DNA of 64,000 bases from MGIIb-P sp963934015 (lineage in GTDB: Archaea; Thermoplasmatota; Poseidoniia; Poseidoniales; Thalassarchaeaceae). Under the pieces are notes generated by a model. That model did no database searches. It saw nothing but the letters and a program-made list of their open reading frames with translations, and was not told the origin of the DNA. Both the position numbers and the translations under genes were made by a program. Positions 1 through 9,354 of this stretch are shown one piece after another; position 1 is the stretch's first letter, and the number at the start of each line of letters is the position of its first letter. The DNA lies in assembly GCA_963934015.1 (NCBI GenBank), contig CAWVWT010000008.1:1-64000 (forward strand), in the 5' to 3' direction.

Positions 1-707
1 GCGAGGTGTAAACCGGTGCTTGCCCCTTTCTTTGAATTGACCATGAATGGACGACAGAGTGGCCAAAACAGACGCATGATGCCACTTGAACCCGAACCGA
101 ATCTTGTTTTGACCACACCGGGGTGAAAACAGTGGGTAATGATGTCTGTACCTTCCAATTTACGAGCCAACTCACGAGTGAACAAGATGTTACAGAGTTT
201 TGAATTCCCATAAGTACGCCATTGACTGTAACGGCTCTTCTCACGATTGAGGTCACTCAGTTTGAGGCGTGCCATCTTGTGAGCTTCCGAAGCGGTGTTG
301 ATGATTCGACTGCCATCCGTAGATTCAAGCAATGGTAGGAATGTCTGTGTCATCACAAAGTAACCAACGTGGTTGACTCCGAAAGTCATCTCATGCCCTT
401 GGGCCGTTGTTCCGCGGTGTCCCCACATCGCGCCTGCATTGTTGAGAAGAATATCGAGTCGATCGAATTTTGCTGTAAATTCAGCATGAAGTTTTGCGAT
501 GTTGGTAATATCGCTCATGTCACAAAGCATCATCTCAATGGAATCTCCAAATTCAGCTTGTAACTTGTCCAGAGCGGGTTGTCCACGTTCTGCACCACGA
601 CTGATCATGACCACATGGAAGCCGGCGGCTGCCATACCCCTACACAATTCGAAGCCGATACCCGAATTTCCACCACTAACGATGCACACACGTTCAGCCA
701 TGGCCAT
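1..707 (-). CDS. Short-chain dehydrogenase/reductase (SDR), 3' end cut by window
   Basis: About 235 codons read on the reverse strand and run off the left edge without a stop. Two in-frame ATGs (707, MAMAERV; 701, MAERV) are possible starts. The visible part has the SDR plan: a dinucleotide-binding glycine motif (SGGNSGIG, with Ser replacing the usual Thr), the NNAG motif, the active-site YGNSK (YxxxK) and the HPGVVKT segment that follows it. SDRs of this shape are NAD(P)-dependent oxidoreductases, close to the retinol-dehydrogenase-like group. The substrate cannot be told from sequence. It is divergent from taw1, with about 100 bases between them. The family call is firm; the function is open. 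Confidence 0.9.
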   Translation of the reverse strand, partial: MAMAERVCIVSGGNSGIGFELCRGMAAAGFHVVMISRGAERGQPALDKLQAEFGDSIEMMLCDMSDITNIAKLHAEFTAKFDRLDILLNNAGAMWGHRGTTAQGHEMTFGVNHVGYFVMTQTFLPLLESTDGSRIINTASEAHKMARLKLSDLNREKSRYSQWRTYGNSKLCNILFTRELARKLEGTDIITHCFHPGVVKTRFGSGSSGIMRLFWPLCRPFMVNSKKGASTGLHL

Positions 708-820
708 CCGCGGGCGTCTTTAGACTTCAATGCGCGTTCGGCGGGTTCATATCACCGACAGCGGTCGGGCATCCATCCAACACTGCCCCTCTGTGGGAAA
801 TGATGTCGGAGGTTGTCTAT

Positions 821-1837
821 ATGCAGAGCCCAATTACGAAGATTGAACCGCAGATTGCGGCCAAGCTCTCTAAGCAGCGATATCATCTGGTCGGTGAGCA
901 CGGTGGCGTCAAGGTCTGCCACTGGACCAAGGAGGACCTGAAGAACGATCGTCACTGCTACAAAGGAACCTTCTACGGCATCAAGAGCAGTGGCTGCATG
1001 CAGATGGCGCCCAACGTCGACACCTGCAACCTCGCTTGCACGTACTGCTGGCGTGAACCACACTCCGCGACACTCCACAAAATCGATGACGACCCTGAGA
1101 TGCTCTTCTACGAGTCCGTGCGCGCACACAGGCGCCTGCTGACTGGATTCAAGGGTCACAAGGATGTCCCAATCGAAAAGTGGGAAGATGCGCAAAACCC
1201 ACAGCATGTCGCCATCAGCCTGAATGGTGAACCTACGCTTTATTCTCGATTGGCAGAATTCTTGGAAGTCTGCCATGACCACGGCGTCTCGACGTTCTTG
1301 GTGACTAACGGCAGTCTGCCAAAGGTGATTGAGAACCTCGACACTTTGCCAACGCAACTCTACATCAGTGTAGATGCACCCAACAAGGAGATATTCAATC
1401 GGTTGTGTAAGCCGAAATTCAACGACAATTCCTGGGAGATGCTGGAGAAAACCCTCGAACTTCTTCCCTCATTGGATACGCGTACGGTCTGCCGTCACAC
1501 GCTCATCAAGAATCACTCGCTGGGCTACCATGAGGACTATGCACGTCTGGACAACATTGCCGACCCGAATTTCATCGAAGCGAAAGGGTACGTGCATGTG
1601 GGGCACTCTCAGAACAATCACAAGATTACGGACATGCCAACACATGTAGAAGTCATGGAGTTCTCAAATACACTCGCATCGCTTGTGGGGCGTGAGGTGC
1701 TGGCAGACCGTAGAGAGAGTCGTGTGGCGCTGATTGGTCGGGAAATCATCCCGGTCGTCCTGCCTGAGAAGAAGCGAGATTTTCCTGAGGATTTGGGTAT
1801 TGCCAAGCCGCATTCGTACAAACTGCCACAAATTTGA
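821..1837 (+). CDS. taw1: tRNA 4-demethylwyosine synthase (radical SAM)
   Basis: This enzyme condenses pyruvate carbons with N1-methylguanosine-37 of tRNA-Phe to build the tricyclic wyosine base. Numbered from ATG 821, the radical-SAM cluster is C69, C73, C76 (CNLACTYC). A second set, C33, C46, C59, has the 13/13 spacing, and the 10-residue gap to C69, known for the second 4Fe-4S cluster of archaeal TYW1. The length (338 aa) fits the family. ATGs at 800 and 803 are in frame, but a GGAGG at 808-812 sits 8 bases before ATG 821, so I place the start there. The next gene begins 9 bases after the stop, with GAGGT overlapping the stop region, so the two are probably co-transcribed. Confidence 0.95.
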   Translation: MQSPITKIEPQIAAKLSKQRYHLVGEHGGVKVCHWTKEDLKNDRHCYKGTFYGIKSSGCMQMAPNVDTCNLACTYCWREPHSATLHKIDDDPEMLFYESVRAHRRLLTGFKGHKDVPIEKWEDAQNPQHVAISLNGEPTLYSRLAEFLEVCHDHGVSTFLVTNGSLPKVIENLDTLPTQLYISVDAPNKEIFNRLCKPKFNDNSWEMLEKTLELLPSLDTRTVCRHTLIKNHSLGYHEDYARLDNIADPNFIEAKGYVHVGHSQNNHKITDMPTHVEVMEFSNTLASLVGREVLADRRESRVALIGREIIPVVLPEKKRDFPEDLGIAKPHSYKLPQI

Positions 1838-1846
1838 GGTAGAGGC

Positions 1847-2680
1847 ATGAATCGAAAAGTCGGTGCGGCTTGGTTTTTAATTGCCATTCTATGCTTTTCT
1901 ACTCTATTCGTTTCATGGCTAGAGCTGACTGGGAGTACTGAGTTCACTTCAGGTAAACCAGAAAGATCGGAATTGATTGTGGAAATTGAAATTGATTCAA
2001 AAATGGAAACACAAGAGATTCGACTCGAAAAGGCAACGCCATTTGTTCTGTGGATGATAGTTCGAGATTCTGTAGAAAACGAAACATCGGGTGCAGAACC
2101 ATCTGAAGAAGAAACAGATGCTGGAACCAACAATGATGCAGAGGAGGGGGTATCAACCATTGAGAGGATGCAGTCTCTGACCAATTTGACGGTGTCTTTG
2201 GTTGGATTCATCGCACTATTATCTTCATTACAAGGACGGATTCGAATGCGATGGGTATTTTCTGTATGGACGGTAGGCCTCCTTCTGTTCATTTGCTTAC
2301 CACTAACGTGGATGACAAGTTTGGGGCAAACTTTGGATTCAGGGTTGCCCGATGATCAAGGGCCAAACGATTCAGAGGCCTTTGTTCATGTCAATAGTGA
2401 AACTGATTTTGAGATTGTTTTCATCGGACTTGAATTCCATTTTGAGGGGGATGGTTGGGACCTTGGAATGATTGATGAAGAAAATAGAAATGCAACAATC
2501 GAAGAGCCCCCTGAAGATGAAAATGGTACCCATGATGCACATATCGGCTGGGATGGTGAAATTTCATTACGCTACGGGGACGCCCTAACAGTCTGGCTAA
2601 TCGTTGGTATTCTATTGATGTCCATATTCTTCTATGAACGTCGTCAAGAACAATCAATATTGCTCGATGCAGCAGAATAA
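1847..2680 (+). CDS. Hypothetical multi-TM membrane protein
   Basis: Not recognised. The 277-residue protein has hydrophobic helices at about 5-25, 112-130, 137-157 and 248-264. Between the first two is an acidic, Asn/Glu/Thr-rich segment, and between the third and fourth is a second acidic domain of about 90 residues (DDQGPND, EEPPEDENG). The short tail after the last helix is charged. ATG 1847 is preceded at 6 bases by GAGGT overlapping the taw1 stop, so it is translated as the second gene of the taw1 unit. No catalytic motif is visible. The acidic extracytoplasmic loops resemble those of other envelope proteins in this window. Confidence 0.8.
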   Translation: MNRKVGAAWFLIAILCFSTLFVSWLELTGSTEFTSGKPERSELIVEIEIDSKMETQEIRLEKATPFVLWMIVRDSVENETSGAEPSEEETDAGTNNDAEEGVSTIERMQSLTNLTVSLVGFIALLSSLQGRIRMRWVFSVWTVGLLLFICLPLTWMTSLGQTLDSGLPDDQGPNDSEAFVHVNSETDFEIVFIGLEFHFEGDGWDLGMIDEENRNATIEEPPEDENGTHDAHIGWDGEISLRYGDALTVWLIVGILLMSIFFYERRQEQSILLDAAE

Positions 2681-2725
2681 TCGCTCGACGGCATCCTTAT
2701 CGAAGAGGTTTGTACGTGTAGGGTC

Positions 2726-5047
2726 ATGCGCGCGCGTGTGACAACGACCTTGGTGATGACCTGTTTACTACTAATGGCATGTGTTGCCGGAACCGGTCAA
2801 AACCTAGAGGAACTGACTGAAACGTCCTATATCGGACCAAACACCACCACTACAGCATGGGGTGTTTCCTATGACTGGAGTGAACTTCCAGGTGACATCG
2901 AAGATATGACGGGTATTGATATTCAGCAACTTCTGTTAGACTTGGAAGATGCTGCTCTTGATGGTCACATCGATCTGGATTTGAGTTATGGAATCAATGG
3001 ATCGACCTACTACTACGTCGTGCAGAGTCCGGGTGAATCCACAGAAATTGATCTGGCAGGTTCAGGGGGAGACGTTGATGTTGATGCAATCGATACGACC
3101 ATCACGCTGAGGATGGCTGTTGAGTCAACCATGGGCGCTGATTTCGATTGGTCAGAAGATGATGTTGGATTTGATTTTGATTTGGATTCACACGGCAATA
3201 ATGCAATCATCATTGACATCCAAATGACCGAATACTTCGACGATGATTTCCACTTCGCAGGAATGGATTTGAGTGTTACAGGTGGTATGTCATACGGCTC
3301 TTCGATGTCACTAGATGCAGACATTTACGCTGGTAATGACCACATCACCTTTCAAAATACAACTGTTTCAATGACAATGGATTATACCATCACTGAACTT
3401 ACTGCAGAATGGAGGATGGAAGATGTCTCACCCATTTACCAAGACATCTTGAGCGGTGATTACGATGTCGTTCACTGGGAGTGTGATTCTTATTACGAAG
3501 AATCACAAAGTACCACGTGGTCTGAATCCACTGGTTATGAAATTCTTGACTCAGGTGTTTACGATGATGAAAACCAGCTCATTGAAACAGATCATGACTA
3601 TGACAATTATGAGGAACAAAACTGGAATATTTCTGACCCAAGTGCAGAATCTATCCGATTGCATTGGGGTTACTTTGATACTGAATATGATTACGACTCG
3701 GTGACGGTTCGTGACAGTCATACAGGACAATATCTGGATAAATTCACAGGTTACCTCCAAACTGGTGAAATTTCACGGTGGTATGACACCAATTCGATTA
3801 CATTAGATTGGGAATCTGATGGCTCGTACACGGCATGGGGATTCGAACTGGACTTTTGGGAATCTGGAATTTCATCCGGCAAGGAGGAGCATACCCAAAT
3901 TATGGATGCCTGTGGTGAAGTTGACTATTCATGGGATGTCGGGTTTGGATACGACTTTTCATTGAGCAATTTCCCTGCCAGCGATCTCGGTTTTACCAGT
4001 GACCAAGTGTCTTTCTCACTTTCAGATTCGCTCACGGAGTCTGGTCGAGATAATGGGGTAGATGCTGGTTTCTATCACACTATACGCATCGTTGATCACG
4101 ACTACGAAATTGTCAATCCTGATGGAACAACCAGCGATGCTGTCCGGGTTGAAAGTGGTGGGCCCATGACAGAGGCCATTGGTGGTATGCTTGGAATGGG
4201 TATGGCATTAGCAATCGAAGATTCAGATCTTGGTGATTTAGAAGAAGATCTTGAAGATGCATCCGAAGATTGGGATGAGGACTATGATGAGAGCGATGAT
4301 GAAACGATGGATGTGGCCGAAGATTTCGAAGATACTGATTTCGAAGATGATATGGAAGAAGTTTCTGAAGAAATCGAAGATGTCATGGATGATGTTGTAG
4401 ATGGAATGGAAAGTAAATACAACGATTTCCATATGTATTGGTTAATTGACAAGGAGACTGGAAATCAACTCGGACCGCAAATGATGGCGTCGGATTCAGA
4501 CTCAGATAATTGGGTGCAAATCCTGGGTCCTGAAGACCCTGACACCCTTGCAGCAGCGGAAGATGACAATCTCGATTTGGAGTATTATGAAGGTGAAGAG
4601 GCTGAAGATATGCAAGAAGATGTTGCTGATCTTACAGCAGAAGAATTACTTGAAGATGACCCACTTGCAGAATCAGATGCACAGGGTGAAGATGATTCGA
4701 TGATGATGTATCTGATGGTCGGGGGAATTACCTTCGTGGCTATACTGTTGCTTGGTTTACTTGGTATGATGATGATGCGCCGCAACCGTAATCAAAATAT
4801 CTGGCACGATACGGAACAAAATGTCAATCAGGCATTCAACCAATCTGCATACAATATGCTAGCGGCTGAAATGGGTGGTGGCATGGCACCAAGTTCGGGC
4901 CCGCCAACTTCCGCGCCTCCTTCAGGACCTCCAGCAACAATGCGTGGAGAGTTCAAAGATGGGTTTGAATGGGCTGAATATCCCCCCAACAGTGGCACTT
5001 GGCATTATCGTGATGCGACAACCCAACAATGGGTACGTCACGGATAA
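2726..5047 (+). CDS. Large acidic secreted/membrane-anchored protein
   Basis: Not recognised. The 773-residue protein starts with a signal peptide (MRARVTTTLVMTCLLLMACV); LMAC could act as a lipobox. A long Asp/Ser/Tyr-rich ectodomain of predicted beta character follows. Residues about 490-570 are a very acidic Asp/Glu-rich segment that looks like a coiled or disordered stalk. A single membrane helix lies near residues 665-685 (MMMYLMVGGITFVAILLLG). The cytoplasmic tail has a Pro/Ser/Gly linker and ends in a compact aromatic motif (GFEWAEYPPNSGTWHYRD) resembling small WW-like tail modules. A TATA-like ATCCTTATC about 29 bases upstream suggests a leaderless mRNA. It is probably a cell-surface protein of unknown role. 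Confidence 0.85.
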   Translation: MRARVTTTLVMTCLLLMACVAGTGQNLEELTETSYIGPNTTTTAWGVSYDWSELPGDIEDMTGIDIQQLLLDLEDAALDGHIDLDLSYGINGSTYYYVVQSPGESTEIDLAGSGGDVDVDAIDTTITLRMAVESTMGADFDWSEDDVGFDFDLDSHGNNAIIIDIQMTEYFDDDFHFAGMDLSVTGGMSYGSSMSLDADIYAGNDHITFQNTTVSMTMDYTITELTAEWRMEDVSPIYQDILSGDYDVVHWECDSYYEESQSTTWSESTGYEILDSGVYDDENQLIETDHDYDNYEEQNWNISDPSAESIRLHWGYFDTEYDYDSVTVRDSHTGQYLDKFTGYLQTGEISRWYDTNSITLDWESDGSYTAWGFELDFWESGISSGKEEHTQIMDACGEVDYSWDVGFGYDFSLSNFPASDLGFTSDQVSFSLSDSLTESGRDNGVDAGFYHTIRIVDHDYEIVNPDGTTSDAVRVESGGPMTEAIGGMLGMGMALAIEDSDLGDLEEDLEDASEDWDEDYDESDDETMDVAEDFEDTDFEDDMEEVSEEIEDVMDDVVDGMESKYNDFHMYWLIDKETGNQLGPQMMASDSDSDNWVQILGPEDPDTLAAAEDDNLDLEYYEGEEAEDMQEDVADLTAEELLEDDPLAESDAQGEDDSMMMYLMVGGITFVAILLLGLLGMMMMRRNRNQNIWHDTEQNVNQAFNQSAYNMLAAEMGGGMAPSSGPPTSAPPSGPPATMRGEFKDGFEWAEYPPNSGTWHYRDATTQQWVRHG

Positions 5048-5049
5048 TC

Positions 5050-5200
5050 TCAGTTGACTGTGACGTAATCGTCACCGGCCAGTTGAATGCCACGGTATGT
5101 GACGTACAGTTCGATGCTTGTTGCTCCGTTTGCGATGTCTTCACCGTTCTCTGAAAGGGTCAGGAATTCGCCTGTTTCCCAAACAGGAGTTGAACTATTC
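5050..5200 (-). pseudogene. Possible remnant of an archaeal type IV pilin-like C-terminus
   Basis: On the reverse strand, just after the stop of the ABC ATPase gene, an open frame of about 50 codons ends with TGA at 5050-5052. It reads as plausible protein: STPVWETGEFLTLSENG, then a beta-rich tail ending in GDDYVTVN. The pattern (W, a Gly/Glu turn, alternating strands, a final hydrophobic strand) resembles C-termini of archaeal pilin/archaellin-like proteins. There is no start codon of its own outside the ATPase gene, and no pilin N-terminal helix nearby. The frame differs by one base from the ATPase frame. It could be a decayed gene end or chance coding; only the open frame is certain. Confidence 0.3.
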
Positions 5201-6193
5201 CTATACCATCGGGCGACTTGAACCGCAATCTGGGCAGCGCTGAGTCTCATCGTTTGCATATTTGTGATTACAGGCGGGACAACTAGCCGCTAGGGTTTTT
5301 CCACCCACAAGCAACGACTCACCCTCCTCAGCTGAGACCAATACTAGACGACCGTCTCCGACATCCTCGACCGCGTAACGACCTGAACCCCCCATCTGTA
5401 GTAGGATGTCAGGTGGGAATGCAACGGTTCCAATGTCATCAACAATGAGTTCACGGGACTCTGCAAGATCGTGGACCTCGAAATCAGCACCGTGTTGAGC
5501 AACAAATCGTCCATCCCGTAACTCAAGGCTACGGTCACAGAATGCAGCAACTTCCGCACTGTGCGTGACGATTAGGAAAGCGACTCCTTTCTCCTTATGC
5601 AGTTTCTTGAACAATGTCAGTACTTCTCGACTGGTAATTGGATCCAAAGCACCAGTGGGCTCATCAGCCAAAATCAATGTTGGATTCGTGATTAGTGCCC
5701 GGGCGATGGCGACACGCTGCTGCTCACCACCCGACAATGTCGCAGGCAAACCGTGTGCACGATGTCCCATGCCCAATTCGGTGAGCAAATCCATGGCTTG
5801 TTTTTTGGCTTCTTTCGGAGACACCTTTTGATGGCGCAGCGGTTGTGCTACATTGTCAATTGCAGAAAGGTGTGGCAACAGGTTGCCTTCTTGGAAAATA
5901 AATGAAATTGTCTTCTGTCGAAGCAAAACCAATTCTTGTCCAGTGAGGCGAGTCATATTGCGTCCGTCGAGAGAAACATTACCAGCACTCGGCTTCATCA
6001 ATCCGCCCAAGCACTTGAGCAGGGTTGATTTTCCAGAACCTGATGGACCCACGACGGCAACAGCTTCTCCTGGCTTCACCTTGACATGTAAGCCTCGCAG
6101 TGCAACGACGTTTCCGTCTTCTGCCTTGGATTCATAGACGTGATAGAGCGCGTTGGCCTCTAGAATTGTTTGAGAATCACCTACCATTTTCAT
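5201..6193 (-). CDS. ABC transporter ATP-binding protein with C-terminal zinc ribbon
   Basis: This is an ATPase of the LolD/MacB/FtsE class that powers an FtsX-type permease. Residues 10-230 form the ATPase: Walker A GPSGSGKS, Q-loop IFQEGNLL, signature LSGGEQQ, Walker B ILADEPTGALD, and the switch His in VTHS. About 100 extra residues follow. They end in a rubredoxin-like zinc ribbon (CPACNHKY ... CPDCG), which typical LolD proteins lack. Its ATG overlaps the permease stop (ATGA), so the two are translationally coupled. It is the second ATPase of the operon, which suggests a heterodimeric nucleotide-binding pair or a regulatory copy. The transported substrate is unknown. Confidence 0.93.
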   Translation of the reverse strand: MKMVGDSQTILEANALYHVYESKAEDGNVVALRGLHVKVKPGEAVAVVGPSGSGKSTLLKCLGGLMKPSAGNVSLDGRNMTRLTGQELVLLRQKTISFIFQEGNLLPHLSAIDNVAQPLRHQKVSPKEAKKQAMDLLTELGMGHRAHGLPATLSGGEQQRVAIARALITNPTLILADEPTGALDPITSREVLTLFKKLHKEKGVAFLIVTHSAEVAAFCDRSLELRDGRFVAQHGADFEVHDLAESRELIVDDIGTVAFPPDILLQMGGSGRYAVEDVGDGRLVLVSAEEGESLLVGGKTLAASCPACNHKYANDETQRCPDCGSSRPMV

Positions 6194-9100
6194 TCCCCCT
6201 TGAGGACACTAGCCAAATCAGAGCGCAGCGCCTTGCGCGTGGTAAACAACAATGCAATAACAACTGCTGTAAACACAGCGATGGCAACAAGGCCTAGTTC
6301 CAGCCACGGCCAAACCAACTCACGGTTGATAATCGAAGATTCGCCACCGATGAACAATTGGAAGATGAATCCAAAGACATTGAACAACCCATTGAAAGAC
6401 AGTGCGAGGCCCATGCCCAGTAGCATACCCAATGCCATTGAGACAATGATAATCGAGAGGATCTCGAACAATACCAAGCGGATGATTTGATTGGGACTGG
6501 CCCCAATCGCTTGCAGGACGGCCAACTCTTTCTGCCGCTGGTTTAGTACTAGGGAGAGGAATACAAACGCTGAGGCTACCGCTGCGACACTCGCTACAAT
6601 GAATTGCAGTGTCAACAAACCAGGTGTACCAAAGATGAGGCCACCGTTTCGTTCAACATCGTCATGTGCAGTCTCCCAATCTTGTGCGCTGTCAAATATC
6701 GAATCTGCCTCTAGACTGATTCGTAGTGCCTTCAAATCTTCACCACTGACACCATCAATACTGACAATCCAAGTGGTCGCAGCCAAGTTATCGACCCGGG
6801 CATTGCCCATCAAATCACGATAACCAGATTCACCTATGATGATACTAGCTTCCATTTCGCTGGTGTCGACGCCAGGGATGAATTCGTGGGTGCCAATGTA
6901 TCGCATTGTCGTGTTATACTCTGTTGTTTCTAGGGTCATCGATGAGAAGTTGAAGGTTTTTTCAGCCCAAGTGAAATTGATGTTCTTCGACTTTGAATCG
7001 CCCGCCTCAAGCAGGATGTCGCCTCCGTCAGCATTTCCACCTCTGAATGAACCCCAAAGATCTAGCTCGTATGCGGCATCTCCTCCAGCTGAGAACCCGC
7101 CATTCTGGTAGGCATCCATCGCCGCTGTGACATCATCGCCGGGAATAGCTTGTGGGAACCAATGAAGAACATCTGCACTTTCATCCAGAAGGACGTAAGC
7201 ACTCATACCTTCACCATCTTCCGGTATCAAACTCAATTGGGGGACATGGACTGCGGTAACTGCCACATCACGTCCACTAATTCCTGCAATTGCAGCTTCT
7301 ACTTCAGCTGCAGTACTGTCTTCCACCATGACGACTTGAAGGTCACTACCAACCGAAACATCTGCTGTTCTCTCATCGACAAGTGTCCCTGTGTACCCTT
7401 GGACTGCAGCCAGTGTCACAATGGACAAAGTGAGTAGCATAATCACGGCCAATCGATTGACGGATTCAGTGGAACCACTACCTTTCAGGCCACGCTTAAC
7501 ATCGGAAAGTAATGGGGTTCGGCCGAAGAAGAACTGCATGATTCGGGGTCCAGCTGCTCCCAATCTACCCAATAGAAGTGCGCCACCGATCCACAGCATG
7601 AAGGGACCGAATACATTGACCAAACCTTCGAGAAACCAATTGCCAATCAGGCCATCTTCACTACCATTCATCTCCATCCAAGTATCGATGGCACCGAGGG
7701 AACCGACCAAGAACAAAGTCCAGTGCAACCAAACTTTCGGTTTGGCCACTTTCTGCACTTTACTAACACCTTCATCAATCTCAAGTTCCATGAAATCTTT
7801 AGTACGACTTCGTCCGAAAATGAGAGCGAGACCTAATGTCGCCATCACCGTGAAAATTGTGGCACCAATACTCAATCTCGGGTTGACGGTGAAGCCAAGT
7901 GCTTCAAACTGCATGAATCCAACACTTGCCAATACTGCTGGAACCGCCGCCATCGCTGAGAGATATCCTAGGAACCAAGCGACGCTAGCAACGACCGCAA
8001 GTTCGAGCAGGACCATCCCCCTCAGCCCCTTTGAGGTCGCACCGATGACTCGATGAATGGATATTTCACGTCTGCGTTGTTCTAAGGATAGAATCAGCCC
8101 GTAGACAAGAACCGATAGAGAAAGAACGACGATGGGGATCATGATGATGTAATCGAATGCTTGGATTAGGCCAAGGAAAATGTTGAGGAACAGGATTGTA
8201 CCGCTAATGATGTCAACGTAGTAAACTTCAACCTCACCACTTCCATAGGCACGATTCACACGTTCACCATTGGCACCCTCTTCAAACATCACTGAACGGC
8301 CCAAATCTTCCAACCAATCTGCCGCGTCTGCGGTCGATGTTGTTGGGAGTAAAGCACGATCGAGGGTCAAACCGAGATAGATGTGATCATTGTCGATGAG
8401 AACGGTACGCTGACTTTCATTGAGTACAGTCCAAGTGGTATAAATTGGATTAGCTGCCAGAGTTGGATTGCTCTGTGGCCATGGTTCATAGATTCCGAGA
8501 ATGGTCACGTTCTCAATCATGATGACATGTTGACAATGCATGAATCCGGTATCAGGAACAATCATGATCTCGCCATCGCAGTCCTCCTCATCCATCTCAC
8601 CGGGATAGGCTGTTTCAGAGGTGTATGTGAAATTCAAACTAGACAAGTTATCGCCGACTTCAGCACTTGCAAGGCTAGCGATGTCTGAAGGAATGTAAAC
8701 TCCACGTTTAGCCTCAACAACATCGGCAGATTCCCATTCGCCCCTTTCGTAAATTATATTCTCCGAAATACGGTCCGCAATCACACCGTCAAAGGCACCT
8801 GGGCCAAGCAATGCAATAGCGCGAATACTGGCCACGGGTGGCCCCGTCGTGTATTCATAATCCCATATTCCATCAGTATCCCAGGTCCGTTCAAAATCTG
8901 TCGAATTGACTCCTTGCATCATTAACGGAACTGCATTGAATACGTTTTCGTTACCCCAATCAAGCGAACTATGCAGGCCTTTCTTGCCCATGACGACAGT
9001 ACAATCTGTAAATTCCTCCATCGCAGTGAATTCATCACAGACCTCTAACAATTGTGAGGTGTTGTTGCTCCATCCATCGAGGTCATTGTATGTAGGCTCC

Positions 9101-9354
9101 TTGTTGAACTCCGCCTTGGCATCAAAGACATTGATTTCGAGGAAACCCTCGAAGAATACTTGCGATAATCCAACGCCGTAGGCAAGCACAGTTGTAATCA
9201 CCAAACTGGACAGGAATACACCTGCAAACACAGCCATACCACGTTCGCGTCCTCGCCAAGCACCCAAGGCTGCCAAACGAATATTATCTGGTAGATCACG
9301 GACTTTCCGACCGTATTCTCTAAATTTCAGAACAATGCCCGATTCTTCGCTCAT
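6190..9354 (-). CDS. FtsX/MacB-like ABC permease, two fused FtsX halves
   Basis: The 1054-residue permease has a first membrane helix at about 38-62, a large extracytoplasmic domain (about 63-380), a three-helix FtsX core (about 390-500), further helices around 545-670, a second extracytoplasmic domain (about 670-920) and a terminal three-helix FtsX core (about 930-1045). This is the doubled arrangement of LolC/E-like permeases fused into one chain. The family moves lipoproteins or peptides, or drives envelope remodelling by mechanotransmission rather than classic solute transport. ATGA overlaps at both ends couple it to the two ATPase genes. The ectodomains are acidic, as in other envelope proteins here. 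Confidence 0.92.
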   Translation of the reverse strand: MSEESGIVLKFREYGRKVRDLPDNIRLAALGAWRGRERGMAVFAGVFLSSLVITTVLAYGVGLSQVFFEGFLEINVFDAKAEFNKEPTYNDLDGWSNNTSQLLEVCDEFTAMEEFTDCTVVMGKKGLHSSLDWGNENVFNAVPLMMQGVNSTDFERTWDTDGIWDYEYTTGPPVASIRAIALLGPGAFDGVIADRISENIIYERGEWESADVVEAKRGVYIPSDIASLASAEVGDNLSSLNFTYTSETAYPGEMDEEDCDGEIMIVPDTGFMHCQHVIMIENVTILGIYEPWPQSNPTLAANPIYTTWTVLNESQRTVLIDNDHIYLGLTLDRALLPTTSTADAADWLEDLGRSVMFEEGANGERVNRAYGSGEVEVYYVDIISGTILFLNIFLGLIQAFDYIIMIPIVVLSLSVLVYGLILSLEQRRREISIHRVIGATSKGLRGMVLLELAVVASVAWFLGYLSAMAAVPAVLASVGFMQFEALGFTVNPRLSIGATIFTVMATLGLALIFGRSRTKDFMELEIDEGVSKVQKVAKPKVWLHWTLFLVGSLGAIDTWMEMNGSEDGLIGNWFLEGLVNVFGPFMLWIGGALLLGRLGAAGPRIMQFFFGRTPLLSDVKRGLKGSGSTESVNRLAVIMLLTLSIVTLAAVQGYTGTLVDERTADVSVGSDLQVVMVEDSTAAEVEAAIAGISGRDVAVTAVHVPQLSLIPEDGEGMSAYVLLDESADVLHWFPQAIPGDDVTAAMDAYQNGGFSAGGDAAYELDLWGSFRGGNADGGDILLEAGDSKSKNINFTWAEKTFNFSSMTLETTEYNTTMRYIGTHEFIPGVDTSEMEASIIIGESGYRDLMGNARVDNLAATTWIVSIDGVSGEDLKALRISLEADSIFDSAQDWETAHDDVERNGGLIFGTPGLLTLQFIVASVAAVASAFVFLSLVLNQRQKELAVLQAIGASPNQIIRLVLFEILSIIIVSMALGMLLGMGLALSFNGLFNVFGFIFQLFIGGESSIINRELVWPWLELGLVAIAVFTAVVIALLFTTRKALRSDLASVLKGE

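Noticed and set aside
800..820. ATG 800/803 as the taw1 start
   Set aside because: The GGAGG lies downstream of these codons and is well placed for ATG 821.
752..1357. Reverse-strand open frame of 201 codons across taw1
   Set aside because: It lies wholly opposite the well-supported radical-SAM gene, has no family features, and disappears as a mirror of codon bias.
1618..2292. Reverse-strand open frame of 224 codons across taw1 and the next gene
   Set aside because: Ser/Thr-rich shadow translation over two genes that have ribosome sites on the other strand.
4230..4400. GAAGAT-rich tract as a microsatellite or regulatory repeat
   Set aside because: It is in frame and encodes the acidic Asp/Glu segment of the secreted protein.
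7391..8056. Plus-strand open frame of 221 codons inside the ABC permease
   Set aside because: It is antisense to a conserved FtsX core; composition is that of a shadow frame.
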